From contig NZ_JAFKIP010000006.1 in NCBI RefSeq assembly GCF_017305435.1, positions 388,395-452,394 of the forward strand: 64,000 nucleotides of DNA, given 5' to 3'. Numbering within the stretch: the first letter of the stretch is position 1; the number at the start of each line of letters is the position of its first letter. The DNA comes from Microbacterium sp. Lineage in GTDB: Bacteria; Actinomycetota; Actinomycetes; Actinomycetales; Microbacteriaceae. The notes under the pieces were generated by a model. It saw nothing but the letters and a program-made list of their open reading frames with translations. It ran no database searches and was not told where the DNA came from. Below are positions 23,796 to 31,814 of the stretch, piece by piece. A program made the position numbers and the translations under genes.

Positions 23796-24770
23796 TCACG
23801 GCGCAGGAGGCCGTGCGACGAGCACCTCGCCCTTCCCGTCGACCTGGATGGCGCCGTCGGCCGCGGAAACGAGGAGAGTCGAGCCGATCGGGGTATGCGA
23901 CCCCGACAGGGTCACCGATCCCTCCGTCACGACGACGATCGCGAACCCCTCCCCGAGGAGATCGGGTCCGTGAACGGGCACCCGTTCGAGCCGGAAGTAC
24001 CGGTCGGCCTCCGCGGGGAACACCGAGCCCCGCGCGGGTGCGGTGCGCACCAGCTCCGCGATCCCATCGGTCGAGCGGGCGCGGCGGTTGACCGCCTCGA
24101 GCGCGAGATCGAACCCGAGACCGAGGTGACCGTCGGCCGCACCGTCGAGGGCGAACCCCTCCCACTCCAGCAGGATCGAGAGGTCCTCCGGCTGCTGCAG
24201 CTCGAGCAGCAGCACCCCGGCGCCGATGGCGTGCAGCTCGCCGGGCGGCACCCAGACGACGTCCCCCGGTGCAACCTCGATCTCGTGCAGCAGATCGAGC
24301 AGCCCCGCCGTGTCCTGGCGCTCGACGAGTTCGCGCAGCTCCCCGGCATCCACGTCGGCCGTCAGCCCCACGTGGACCGTCCCGCCGGCGAGGATGTACC
24401 AGGCTTCCGCCTTTCCGTGCGCGAGCCCCAGATGCGCCGCAGCGAAATCATCGTGCGGATGCGCATGCACCGGCAGCCGCTGCCCGGCATCGAGCAGTTT
24501 GACGAGAAGGCGCACGTCCGCGCCCCACCGCCGCACGTGGTCCGCGCCGAGCCAGGCGACCGGGTCGGCGGCGACGGCGGCGCGCAGCAGCGCACCGCCG
24601 GGGAGACGCGTGAGGCCCGTCTCGGTCTCCCCGGCGACCGTGGTGGTGGATCCGACCCAGTCCTCGGGTTCGCGTTCGGGGGTCGAGGCCTCGCCGCGGA
24701 ACGCGGCGAGGCGTGCACCGCCTCGGTAGAAACGGTCCGCAGGACGGTTCGAGCTCAGGAGGATGGGCAT
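23796..24770 (-). CDS. manA: class I mannose-6-phosphate isomerase-like protein
   Basis: A 324-residue cupin-type phosphomannose isomerase. The start PILLSSNRPADRFYRGGARLAAF resembles the ManA N-terminus. Zinc ligands are visible in LPVHAHPHDDFA (His102, His104), KAEAWYILAG (Glu) and PPGELHAIGAGVLLLELQQ (His), followed by the arginine-containing C-terminal half. It interconverts a 6-phosphorylated aldose and ketose, classically mannose-6-P and fructose-6-P. Its ATG lies inside the last codons of the upstream kinase gene (16-base overlap), next to a CGAGTGGG tandem repeat. It is the last gene of the second sugar operon and supplies the isomerase step. Confidence 0.85.
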   Translation of the reverse strand: MPILLSSNRPADRFYRGGARLAAFRGEASTPEREPEDWVGSTTTVAGETETGLTRLPGGALLRAAVAADPVAWLGADHVRRWGADVRLLVKLLDAGQRLPVHAHPHDDFAAAHLGLAHGKAEAWYILAGGTVHVGLTADVDAGELRELVERQDTAGLLDLLHEIEVAPGDVVWVPPGELHAIGAGVLLLELQQPEDLSILLEWEGFALDGAADGHLGLGFDLALEAVNRRARSTDGIAELVRTAPARGSVFPAEADRYFRLERVPVHGPDLLGEGFAIVVVTEGSVTLSGSHTPIGSTLLVSAADGAIQVDGKGEVLVARPPAP

Positions 24771-25972
24771 GTCTCTCCGCTACGAGTGGGCGAGTGGGCG
24801 AGTGGGGCGAGGAAACCACCGACGAAGCTGTCGCCGAGGCCGATGGTGGTGGGGCTGTCCGTTTCGACGACGAAGGCGGCAGCGCCCACCGCGTCGGGGC
24901 GCGCTGCCTCGATGGCGGAGACGATGCGCGCGCCGCTCTCATGGCGATGGAGGGCCGCCGTCTCATCCAGGTCATCCGGACCGAACACGTCGCCCAGTCG
25001 GTAACGTGTCGCGGAGACGCGGACGGCGCTCTCCAGCGATCCGCGATGACGCGTCGCGTGGGACCCGACGGCGATGGACCAGAACCGGGTATGCACGACG
25101 AGCGCCGGCGCGGGGATGATGCGGTGAGCCTCCGTCAGCGCCCCCGTGACGTCGGCGGGATCGAGCAGGTTCACCGACCGGCCGACGTACTCCTGCAGCT
25201 CGTCCTCGTTCATGCCGTACACGTCGATGCGCGGCAGCAGCCGGTCGCGGGCGATCGCCGCGAACTCGCGGTGGTAGAAGCCGGCGTCCTCGTAGTACAC
25301 GACGGCGTCGGCGGGCAGGGATGCCATCGCCGACCCGAGGTCGCGCAGGCGGCGCTCGAGCAACGCGGCATCCTGCATCGTATTGAACCCCGAGATCAGG
25401 AACGCGCGCGCATCTGCGAGCAGGTCGCCGAGCTCCGCCGCGAGCGCCATCTCGCGGTTGGGGGGATCGTTGGCGAAGATCAGCCGGTTCGCCGCGGGCG
25501 AGATGACATCGCCGTCGACGAGCCGAACGATCGTCCCGACCGGGTACTGGACGATGAGGTGCGGGTCGAGGGTGTCCTCCGTCGCCGAGCAGATCCAGGA
25601 GATCTCGGGCGGCATCAGCCGCCGCACGTTGTCGTCGATGCTCACGAGGTGCTGCGCGCTCGGGATCCCGACGTTCGCCAGGGCGAGACCGGCGCGCACG
25701 CCGGTCCCGCCGAGGGTGATGGTCTTCTCGAAACGGTTCGCGAACCGTTCGACGATGTCGGATGAGGCGACGAACCTCTCACCGCCGGCCCCCGAGGCGA
25801 GGAACGCGAGGACGGTCACCACGAGCGCCCGCTCGTCGGTGATCTCGACCTGCGTCGTGAGCTCGTGCCGACGGATGCCGAGGTCGCGCGCGAGCGCGCC
25901 GATCACCTCGGCATCCCATCGGATCTCGTAATCGACCGTGCCGCCGAGTCCCAGCACGAGCTGAGCGCTCAT
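24755..25972 (-). CDS. ADP-dependent phosphofructokinase/glucokinase family sugar kinase
   Basis: A 405-residue ribokinase-fold protein of the ADP_PFK_GK type, best known from archaea. Visible landmarks are LGLGGTVDYEIRWDAEVI at the N-terminus, ITLGGTGVRAGLALANVGI, YGMNEDELQEYVG and the C-terminal IGLGDSFVGGF, where Asp381 is the expected catalytic base. The start ATG lies 27 bases after the aldolase stop. Acting before a class II ketose-bisphosphate aldolase, it would phosphorylate a sugar or sugar phosphate. Whether it uses ADP is a family inference. The last codons (HSPTRSGETCPSS) are generated by a three-copy 8-bp repeat and overlap manA. Confidence 0.8.
   Translation of the reverse strand: MSAQLVLGLGGTVDYEIRWDAEVIGALARDLGIRRHELTTQVEITDERALVVTVLAFLASGAGGERFVASSDIVERFANRFEKTITLGGTGVRAGLALANVGIPSAQHLVSIDDNVRRLMPPEISWICSATEDTLDPHLIVQYPVGTIVRLVDGDVISPAANRLIFANDPPNREMALAAELGDLLADARAFLISGFNTMQDAALLERRLRDLGSAMASLPADAVVYYEDAGFYHREFAAIARDRLLPRIDVYGMNEDELQEYVGRSVNLLDPADVTGALTEAHRIIPAPALVVHTRFWSIAVGSHATRHRGSLESAVRVSATRYRLGDVFGPDDLDETAALHRHESGARIVSAIEAARPDAVGAAAFVVETDSPTTIGLGDSFVGGFLAPLAHSPTRSGETCPSS
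24783..24806. repeat. three-copy 8-bp tandem repeat at the kinase 3' end
   Basis: CGAGTGGG is repeated exactly three times (24783-24790, 24791-24798, 24799-24806). The unit is not a multiple of three. Reading the kinase frame with two copies gives an in-frame TAG directly after the repeat, ending the protein about ten residues earlier and removing the overlap with manA. Confidence 0.85.
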
Positions 25973-25999
25973 CGCCGACCGCCTTCCGTCAGAACCGGG

Positions 26000-26866
26000 T
26001 CAGTACAGCGCCGCCTTGCCGGCCGCGCCGAACAGGTCGATCTTCTCAGCGGCCGTGATCTTGAGCGCCGCGATCGGCTCGGGCTGGATGGCGTTGGGCT
26101 CACGCAGACGCTCGTCGGTGCCGAGGATCTCGCGCATCCGGTTGTGATAGCTGACCTTGATGTCGCTGGAGATGTTGATCTTGTTGATGCCGAGCGACAC
26201 GGCGCGCGCGAGCTCCGCGTCGGGGTTGCTCGAGCCGCCGTGCAGGACGAGGGGGATGCCGACGGCCGCCTTGATCTGCTCGAGCAGGTCGTGACGCAGC
26301 TCGGGGTTCTTGTCGGCCGGGTACAGGCCGTGCGACGTGCCGATCGCGATCGCGAGGCTGTCGACGCCGGTCTCCTCGACGAAGCGCACCGCGTCATCCA
26401 CGTTCGTGTAGATGATCTCCGCCGCACCCGATTCGCCGTAGCTGTCGTTCGCGCCGATCGTGCCGAGCTCGCCCTCGACCTGGATGCCGACCGCGTGAGC
26501 GGCATCCACGACCTTCTTCGTCAGTGCGACGTTCTCGTCGAAGGGCAGCAGCGATGCGTCGATCATCACCGACGTGAAGCCCGACTGGATCGCGGTGATG
26601 ATCTGCTCGTACGTGCCGCCGTGGTCCCAGTGGATCGCGACGGGCACCGGCGAGCGGTGGGCGCGCGCGTGCATCGCGGCGATGAGGTCGGTCGTGATGT
26701 GCGAGACCTCGTCGGGGTGGATCGCGATGATGACCGGAGCGTTCTTCTCCTCGCTGATGTCCATGACGCCGAGGAACATGGCCCAGTCGCTGATGTTGAA
26801 GGCCGGAATGGCGAAGTTGTTCTGATTGGCGACGTCGAGGATGGACTTGCCGGTGTACAGCACCAC
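26000..26866 (-). CDS. class II ketose-bisphosphate aldolase (FbaA/GatY family)
   Basis: A 288-residue zinc aldolase. The GTG at 26866 is preferred because AGGAG lies 8 bases upstream. Motifs are PVAIHWDHGGTYEQIITAI (catalytic Asp and zinc His), EGELGTIGANDSYGESGAAEIIY, TSHGLYP with a metal-binding His, LVLHGGSSNPD and GINKINISSDIK (phosphate binding). It cleaves a ketose-1-phosphate or 1,6-bisphosphate (fructose, tagatose or similar) to triose phosphates. It follows the MalG-type permease gene and precedes the ADP-type kinase, so kinase plus aldolase form the catabolic core of the operon. Confidence 0.9.
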   Translation of the reverse strand: MVLYTGKSILDVANQNNFAIPAFNISDWAMFLGVMDISEEKNAPVIIAIHPDEVSHITTDLIAAMHARAHRSPVPVAIHWDHGGTYEQIITAIQSGFTSVMIDASLLPFDENVALTKKVVDAAHAVGIQVEGELGTIGANDSYGESGAAEIIYTNVDDAVRFVEETGVDSLAIAIGTSHGLYPADKNPELRHDLLEQIKAAVGIPLVLHGGSSNPDAELARAVSLGINKINISSDIKVSYHNRMREILGTDERLREPNAIQPEPIAALKITAAEKIDLFGAAGKAALY

Positions 26867-26910
26867 GGTGGATTCTCCTGTTTTCGGTGGGTGGGTCTGG
26901 ATGGGAGGGG

Positions 26911-27756
26911 TCAGCTCTTCACCGAGCCGGCCGTCAGACCGCTGATGAAGAACCGCTGGAAGAAGAGGAAGAGGATCAGCACGGGGATGGACCCGAGGAC
27001 GCTCATCGCCATGATCTGGTTCCACTCGTACGAGTGCTGACCCATGAGCAGCTGGATGCCGATGGGCACCGTGCGCATGTCGATCGTGCGGGTGAGGGTC
27101 AGCGCGAAGAGGTACTCGTTCCACGCGATCATGAACGTGTAGATGCCGACCGACACGATGCCGGGCACCGAGATCGGCACGAGCACCCGCCAGAGGGCCG
27201 TCATGGAGCCGGCGCCGTCGACGCGGACCGCCTCGTCGAGCTCCTTCGGGAGCGTGTTGAAGTAGCCGGTCATCATGATGATCGCGTAGGGCAGCGTGAA
27301 CACCATGTAGGTGAGGATCAGGCCCGGGTAGGTGTTGTACAGGCCGAGCGCGACCACGAGGCCGAAGTACGGGATCAGCAGCGTGATCGGCGGCACGGCC
27401 TGCACGCTCACGATGATCACGTTCAGGACGCGCTTGCCCCGGAAGTCGAAGCGGCTGAACGCGTAGGCCGCCTGGATCGCCACCAGCAGCGTCAGGATCG
27501 TGACGGCACCCGCCACGATGTAGCTGTTGATGAAGAAGCGCACCGTCTCCGGGTTCGTGAAGATCGCGACGTACGCGTCGAACGAGAAGCTGTCGGTGAT
27601 CAGCCGCGGCGGCAACTCGAAGATCTCGGTGTTCGACTTGAACGAGTTGGAGAGCATCCACACCACGGGGCCGGCCGCGAAGACCGCTCCCAGGACGAGC
27701 CCGATGACGACGCCGACACGCGCGGAGCGCCGACGGTTCTGCACGGAAAGAGCCAT
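26911..27756 (-). CDS. carbohydrate ABC transporter permease (MalG type)
   Basis: A 281-residue permease with six membrane segments. The EAA loop is KELDEAVRVDGAGSMTALWRVLVPI and the C-terminus FQRFFISGLTAGSVKS. It starts 1 bp downstream of its partner permease gene. No ATPase gene accompanies the set, so it likely uses a shared MsiK-like ATPase encoded elsewhere. Confidence 0.92.
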   Translation of the reverse strand: MALSVQNRRRSARVGVVIGLVLGAVFAAGPVVWMLSNSFKSNTEIFELPPRLITDSFSFDAYVAIFTNPETVRFFINSYIVAGAVTILTLLVAIQAAYAFSRFDFRGKRVLNVIIVSVQAVPPITLLIPYFGLVVALGLYNTYPGLILTYMVFTLPYAIIMMTGYFNTLPKELDEAVRVDGAGSMTALWRVLVPISVPGIVSVGIYTFMIAWNEYLFALTLTRTIDMRTVPIGIQLLMGQHSYEWNQIMAMSVLGSIPVLILFLFFQRFFISGLTAGSVKS

Positions 27757-27757
27757 C

Positions 27758-28687
27758 TCAGTCCCTCGCCTTCTGATGACGCACGTAGAACACGGCCAGG
27801 ACCATCGACATGAGCAGCACGAGCACCGCGGACGTCGCCGCGAGCGAGAAGTCGTACTTCGCGAAGGCGAGCTTGTAGGTGAAGGTGCTCAGCACCTCGG
27901 TGACGTTGATCGGCCCGCCGCCCGTCGTCATCCAGATGAGCGCGAACTGCTGCGACGTCCAGATGAGATCGAGGAGGACGAGGCTGACGATGATGGGGCG
28001 CAGCTGGGGCACCGTCACGTTCCAGAACCGCTGCACGCTGCCGGCCCCGTCGACCGTCGCCGCCTCGTAGAGATCGCTGGGGATGCCTTGGAGTCCGGCC
28101 AGCAGGCTGACCATGAAGAACGGGTAGCCCGCCCAGATGTTGATGAACGTGACGGTCCCGAGGGCGAGCTGCGGGGACGCCAACCACTCGATGTTCGAGT
28201 TGAGCAGGAAGTTGATCACGCCGTTGGGGGCGAGCAGCATGCGCCACAGCACGGCGATCACCGCGACGGTGAACAGCCAGGGCAGCACATACAGGCCGCG
28301 GAAGATCGCCCGCGGGACGGCGCCGATGAGCGGGCTGTTCAGCATGAGGGCGAACCCGAGGCCGAGGATCAGGTGGGCGACGACACTCACGACGGTGAAG
28401 ACCACCGTGTTGGACGTGGCGTTCCAGAACCCTGGATTGGTCAGGATCGCGATGTAGTTGTCGACGCCGACGAATGTCGACGACTTCTTGAGGATGGCGT
28501 TGTCCTGGAACGAGTAGCCGATCACCATCACGATCGGCACGATCATCAGGACGAAAAGGAGGATGAGGGTCGGTGAGAGGAACGCGTAGGACTCGGCCGT
28601 GCGGCGCAACTGGCGGCGGCGCTTCGACGGCGCGACACCGGTGACGAGCACCTCCGTGTCGAGCGTGACGGGCGATTTGAGTGTCAT
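27758..28687 (-). CDS. carbohydrate ABC transporter permease (MalF type)
   Basis: A 309-residue permease. A basic N-terminus (SKRRRQLRRTAESYAFLSP) precedes six membrane segments, and the EAA motif is DLYEAATVDGAGSVQRFWNVTVPQL. TTGGGPINVTEVLSTFTYKLAF is the usual periplasmic loop. It is preceded by a 12-bp stem-loop separating it from the binding-protein gene. Confidence 0.92.
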   Translation of the reverse strand: MTLKSPVTLDTEVLVTGVAPSKRRRQLRRTAESYAFLSPTLILLFVLMIVPIVMVIGYSFQDNAILKKSSTFVGVDNYIAILTNPGFWNATSNTVVFTVVSVVAHLILGLGFALMLNSPLIGAVPRAIFRGLYVLPWLFTVAVIAVLWRMLLAPNGVINFLLNSNIEWLASPQLALGTVTFINIWAGYPFFMVSLLAGLQGIPSDLYEAATVDGAGSVQRFWNVTVPQLRPIIVSLVLLDLIWTSQQFALIWMTTGGGPINVTEVLSTFTYKLAFAKYDFSLAATSAVLVLLMSMVLAVFYVRHQKARD

Positions 28688-28720
28688 GGGACTGCGGGGC
28701 TCCTTGGCTTCCCGGTGGTG

Positions 28721-28754
28721 CCCGGGTGCCGCACCGCTCGGCGCGGCACCCGGG
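28721..28754 (-). other. intercistronic stem-loop between binding-protein and permease genes
   Basis: Perfect 12-bp arms CCCGGGTGCCGC (28721-28732) and 28743-28754 with a 10-base loop. It occupies most of the 82-bp gap between the lipoprotein gene and the MalF-type permease. This is the same location as the 5971-6005 hairpin of the first operon. Confidence 0.7.
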
Positions 28755-28769
28755 AGTCGGTGGGTCGGA

Positions 28770-30071
28770 TCAGAATTCGACTTCCCACGAGGCCTGCGCC
28801 TTGGTCAGCGCATCGTCCATCGATTGCTGGCCGTCGAGCGCCGACTGGAGCTGCTCGCCGAGCTGACGCATCAGGTCCTCGGCGACGGGAAGTCCGGTGA
28901 ACTCGTTGGCCGGGTAGCCGGCCTTGTAGATCTCGAACGCCTTCTCGAAGAGCTCGTCGCTGTCGGAGAAGTCCGGGGTCGAGGCGGTGTTCCCCGGGAA
29001 GGCCTTCGCCATGGTGGAGAGCTCCGAGTTGACCTTCTCGCTCATCAGGAACTGCACGAGTTTGAAGGCGGCATCCTTGTGCGCCGAGTTCTCCGCGACC
29101 CCGATGCCCCAGGAGGCATAGGGGATGCCCCGCTCACCGGTGTACCCGTCCTCGGCGGGAATGGCCGAGATCGAGAACTTCAGGTCGGGGTTGGACTCGC
29201 GGATGAGGTTGATGTGCGCGAGCGAGTCGATCATCATGCCGACGCGGCCGTTCGTGAACTCCTCGACCTTGTCCTGCTCCTTCATGGTGAACGATCCCGG
29301 AGCGATCACGCCGTCGTTCCAGAGGCCCTGGATGTAGTCCGTGGCGGAGGCCACGTCCTTGTTGGTGAGGTCGGGATTGCCGTCCTTCAGCATCGAGCCG
29401 CCGGACGCCCAGACCCAGGACATGACGTCGTTCTGCACGCCGTTGGGGGCTTCGAGCGAAAGCGGCAGGACCCAGCCGGACACGTCGCCGCCGAGGGCCT
29501 TGACCTTCTTGGCCGCGTCGGCGAACTCCGTCCGCGTCGACGGCGGCGCGCTGACTCCCGCCTTCGCGAGGAGGTCGTCATTGGTGAACATCGGGTACAC
29601 GAAGTTGACGACGGGGATCATGTAGGTGCTGCCGTCGACCTGGATCTGGCTCGCCAGCTGGCTGTCGTCATAGCCGGCATCCTTCATCAGGTCGGTGAGG
29701 TTCGCGATCACGCCCTGAGAGGCGAAGTCGTTGACCCACGCGCCATCGAGCCCGACGACGTCCGGCATGGTGCCCGAGGCCGCTCCGGCGAACAGCTGCT
29801 CCTTGGTGGACGCGTACGGGCCGCTCACCAGGTTGACGGTGATCCCGGGGTTCTCCTCTTCGAACGTGTCGATGAGGGCACGGAACTGACCATCGGGCAG
29901 CTCGGGCTCCCACCATTGCGCGAACTCGATCGTCACGTCTCCGCCGGCATCGCCGGACGACCCGCCCGTCGATCCGCCGGAGCACCCGGTCACCACCAGC
30001 AGCGCTGCGGCGGCGGTCGCTGCGCCGACGAGTGCACGGGCCCTGCGGACCCCTCGACCTGCTCTGGTCAT
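28770..30071 (-). CDS. extracellular sugar-binding lipoprotein of ABC transporter
   Basis: A 433-residue family 1 binding protein. I prefer the second of two adjacent ATGs (30071), which lies 5 rather than 2 bases from AGGAG. The signal peptide ends VVTGC, then a Ser/Gly tether. The mature part opens VTIEFAQWWEPELPDGQFRAL, with LDTFEEENPGI-like family features and the C-terminal DDALTKAQASWEVEF helix. It begins the second sugar operon, with the divergent DeoR regulator upstream. Ligand is unknown; downstream kinase, aldolase and isomerase point to a ketose, or an aldose converted to one. Confidence 0.9.
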   Translation of the reverse strand: MTRAGRGVRRARALVGAATAAAALLVVTGCSGGSTGGSSGDAGGDVTIEFAQWWEPELPDGQFRALIDTFEEENPGITVNLVSGPYASTKEQLFAGAASGTMPDVVGLDGAWVNDFASQGVIANLTDLMKDAGYDDSQLASQIQVDGSTYMIPVVNFVYPMFTNDDLLAKAGVSAPPSTRTEFADAAKKVKALGGDVSGWVLPLSLEAPNGVQNDVMSWVWASGGSMLKDGNPDLTNKDVASATDYIQGLWNDGVIAPGSFTMKEQDKVEEFTNGRVGMMIDSLAHINLIRESNPDLKFSISAIPAEDGYTGERGIPYASWGIGVAENSAHKDAAFKLVQFLMSEKVNSELSTMAKAFPGNTASTPDFSDSDELFEKAFEIYKAGYPANEFTGLPVAEDLMRQLGEQLQSALDGQQSMDDALTKAQASWEVEF

Positions 30072-30101
30072 CATTTCTCCTCTTTGAGTTCAGGGCCGCT
30101 C

Positions 30102-30230
30102 GCAGATGTGCAGATTCGTGCGGCTTTGAGCACAATTTTGCATGTATCTGCCGTGTAGTCAAGGCTTCGTTACACTTTCGTGCTCTTGGATGCCGTTATC
30201 TGCTGTTTTAGGCTCCGAAACGGCACAGAT
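30102..30230. promoter_or_regulatory. divergent promoters and repeated GCAGAT operator half-sites
   Basis: Five copies of (G/A)CAGAT or its complement lie here: 30102-30107, 30110-30115, 30146-30151, 30198-30203 and 30225-30230. On the minus strand TTGACT (30157-30162), a 16-base spacer and CAAAAT (30135-30140) form a promoter whose spacer contains one copy. On the plus strand TTGGAT (30186-30191), 17 bases and TAGGCT (30209-30214) form another whose spacer contains a second copy. The layout fits autoregulation and operon control by the DeoR protein. Confidence 0.55.
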
Positions 30231-30248
30231 GTGTGCTAGATATGTGGC

Positions 30249-31055
30249 ATGAGCTCTTCAGAGTCGATGCGAAACCGGCGACTGCCGGCGGGGCGAAAGG
30301 CCGATCTGGCGGCGCACGTCGCTGAACGCGGTCAGGTGACCGTGACCGATCTCGCCGAGCATTTCGGAGTGTCGATCGACACCGTACGACGCGATCTCGA
30401 CCAGCTGCACCGCGAGGGCGCGCTCATACGCACCCACGGCGGCGCCGTCAGCACGGTCGAAGGCGGGATGCGTGACAAGGGCATCGACGTCCGCCTGCAG
30501 GTGCAGGTCGACGAGAAGGAGAAGATCGCTCGGCTCGCGGCCGAGATGGTCGACGACGGCGCCGTGATCATGCTGAACGCGGGCACCACCACACTCGCGG
30601 TCGCTCGCGCTCTGCGCGGTCATCGCGACCTCACGATCGCCACCAACAATCTGCGCATCCCCGCGGAGGTCTCCCCCTCGGCCTTCCGCGATCTGTACGT
30701 CTTCGGCGGCGCGGTGCGAACCATCACGCAGGCGACCACCGGCCCCGTCACCTTCACGATGACCGCCGGGGGCCGCGAAGTCGACATCCGCTGCGACCTC
30801 GCCCTCGTCGCCGTGGGAGCCGTGGACGCATCGGGCTATTCGACGAGCAACCTCGGCGACGCGACGATGATGGCCGAGATGATCCAGCGTGCGGAGCGCA
30901 CCGCGATCCTTGCGGACTCGAGCAAGCTCGGCCGGCGCCTGTTCGCGCAGGTCGCGCCGCTGGATGAAGCCGACTATCTGATCACGGATGCGCCTCCGCC
31001 GCCGGATCTCGCCGCGGCTCTCGCAGAGGCCGACGTGACGGTCACGACGCCCTGA
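30249..31055 (+). CDS. DeoR/GlpR family transcriptional regulator
   Basis: A 268-residue regulator. The N-terminal DeoR winged helix reads GRKADLAAHVAERGQVTVTDLAEHF, then VSIDTVRRDLDQLHREGALIRTHGG. A sugar-phosphate-sensing domain with the isomerase-like fold follows (MVDDGAVIMLNAGTTTLAVARAL, IRCDLALVAVGAVDASGYS, AILADSSKLGRRLFAQVAPL). It is divergent from the sugar ABC/aldolase operon and presumably represses it until a phosphorylated intermediate binds. The ATG at 30249 has no clear ribosome binding site. ATG at codon 7 is a possible alternative. Confidence 0.9.
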   Translation: MSSSESMRNRRLPAGRKADLAAHVAERGQVTVTDLAEHFGVSIDTVRRDLDQLHREGALIRTHGGAVSTVEGGMRDKGIDVRLQVQVDEKEKIARLAAEMVDDGAVIMLNAGTTTLAVARALRGHRDLTIATNNLRIPAEVSPSAFRDLYVFGGAVRTITQATTGPVTFTMTAGGREVDIRCDLALVAVGAVDASGYSTSNLGDATMMAEMIQRAERTAILADSSKLGRRLFAQVAPLDEADYLITDAPPPPDLAAALAEADVTVTTP

Positions 31056-31089
31056 CCGATGGTCGCAGCGGCGCGCGACGAATGCGGTG

Positions 31090-31128
31090 TTCGCGCCCCC
31101 GGCATCCCGACTTACAATCTCTTCCGTG
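31090..31128 (+). promoter_or_regulatory. leaderless promoter of a DUF7882-type gene
   Basis: A strong -10 TACAAT (31113-31118) ends 7 bases before GTG 31126. The weak -35 region TTCGCG (31090-31095) is 17 bases upstream. There is no ribosome binding site, which indicates a leaderless transcript. Confidence 0.55.
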
Positions 31129-31476
31129 GGAACCATCTATTACGGCGGGTCGGCGACCCCGATCCACATCGAGGACCGTGCGCTTGCGCATCTCAAGGTC
31201 GTGATCGCGACGAAGCTGCGCCGCAGCGAGAGCTTCACCGTGTCGTGGCGTCATCTGGATGACGAGCCCCGCGGGCGCAGCACGATCTGGCTGCATCCGT
31301 CGATCCCGCTGCGCTTCGTGTTCGACGATCCGGAACCGTCCGAGCTCAGCCGCGAGTGGATCGAGGAGCTCGCGCAGTCCGCGAACTCCTCGGGAGGGAT
31401 CACCCTGGTGGCCGAACACATCGAGGACGAGGGCGAGCCCGACGACGCCCCGCAGACCGTCGAGGTCGCCCCGTAA
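31126..31476 (+). CDS. small conserved protein, paralogue 1 (DUF7882-like)
   Basis: A 116-residue soluble protein starting at GTG 31126. It shares a colinear pattern with the protein encoded on the other strand at 31483-31809: a Y-x-G start, DRALAHLKVVIATKLRRSESF, W, TIWLHPSIPLRF, then SREWIEELAQSANSSGG. I connect it to the DUF7882 group of short Microbacteriaceae proteins, sometimes mislabelled as DNA ligase; this is from memory and unverified. No catalytic motif is visible. The C-terminus is acidic. Function unknown. Confidence 0.75.
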   Translation: MGTIYYGGSATPIHIEDRALAHLKVVIATKLRRSESFTVSWRHLDDEPRGRSTIWLHPSIPLRFVFDDPEPSELSREWIEELAQSANSSGGITLVAEHIEDEGEPDDAPQTVEVAP

Positions 31477-31482
31477 AGGCGC

Positions 31483-31809
31483 TCAGCCGGTCAGGACCTC
31501 GCCGGTGTGCGCACCTTCGGGCTCGGGCACCACGTACAGCCCCGCCGTCGAGTTGGCGGCGTGCGTCAGGGCTTCGAGCCACGCGCGGTTGAGCGACGGC
31601 TGGCGGCTCCCGCTGTACTTGTAGACGAGGGAGGCGTTCGGGTGCAACCACACCGTGGTGCGCCCGTCGCCGAGGCTCGCGTCGTTGCGCCACGTGAACG
31701 GGAAGGGTTCGCCGCGGCGCAGCTTCTGGGTGATGACGACCTGGAGGTGCGCCAGCAGCCGGTCGTCGAAATCGACCTTGACGCTACCGTCGTAATTGAA
31801 CCTGCCCAC
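31483..31809 (-). CDS. small conserved protein, paralogue 2 (DUF7882-like)
   Basis: A 108-residue protein, tail-to-tail with its paralogue and separated from it by 6 bp. Shared elements are DDRLLAHLQVVITQKLRRGEPF, TVWLHPNASLVYKY, LNRAWLEALTHAANSTAGL. The GTG start at 31809 is preceded by TACGGT (31817-31822) and 7 bases, the same spacing as in the paralogue. The AGGAGG in between is too close to serve as a normal ribosome binding site. Function unknown; the pair probably arose by duplication with inversion, or by independent retention of ancient paralogues. Confidence 0.75.
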   Translation of the reverse strand: MGRFNYDGSVKVDFDDRLLAHLQVVITQKLRRGEPFPFTWRNDASLGDGRTTVWLHPNASLVYKYSGSRQPSLNRAWLEALTHAANSTAGLYVVPEPEGAHTGEVLTG

Positions 31810-31814
31810 GCCTC

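Noticed and set aside
24783-24806. CRISPR-like or insertion-sequence end repeat
   Set aside because: Units are 8 bp without spacers. No repeats of CRISPR length, terminal inverted repeats or transposase genes were found anywhere in the window.
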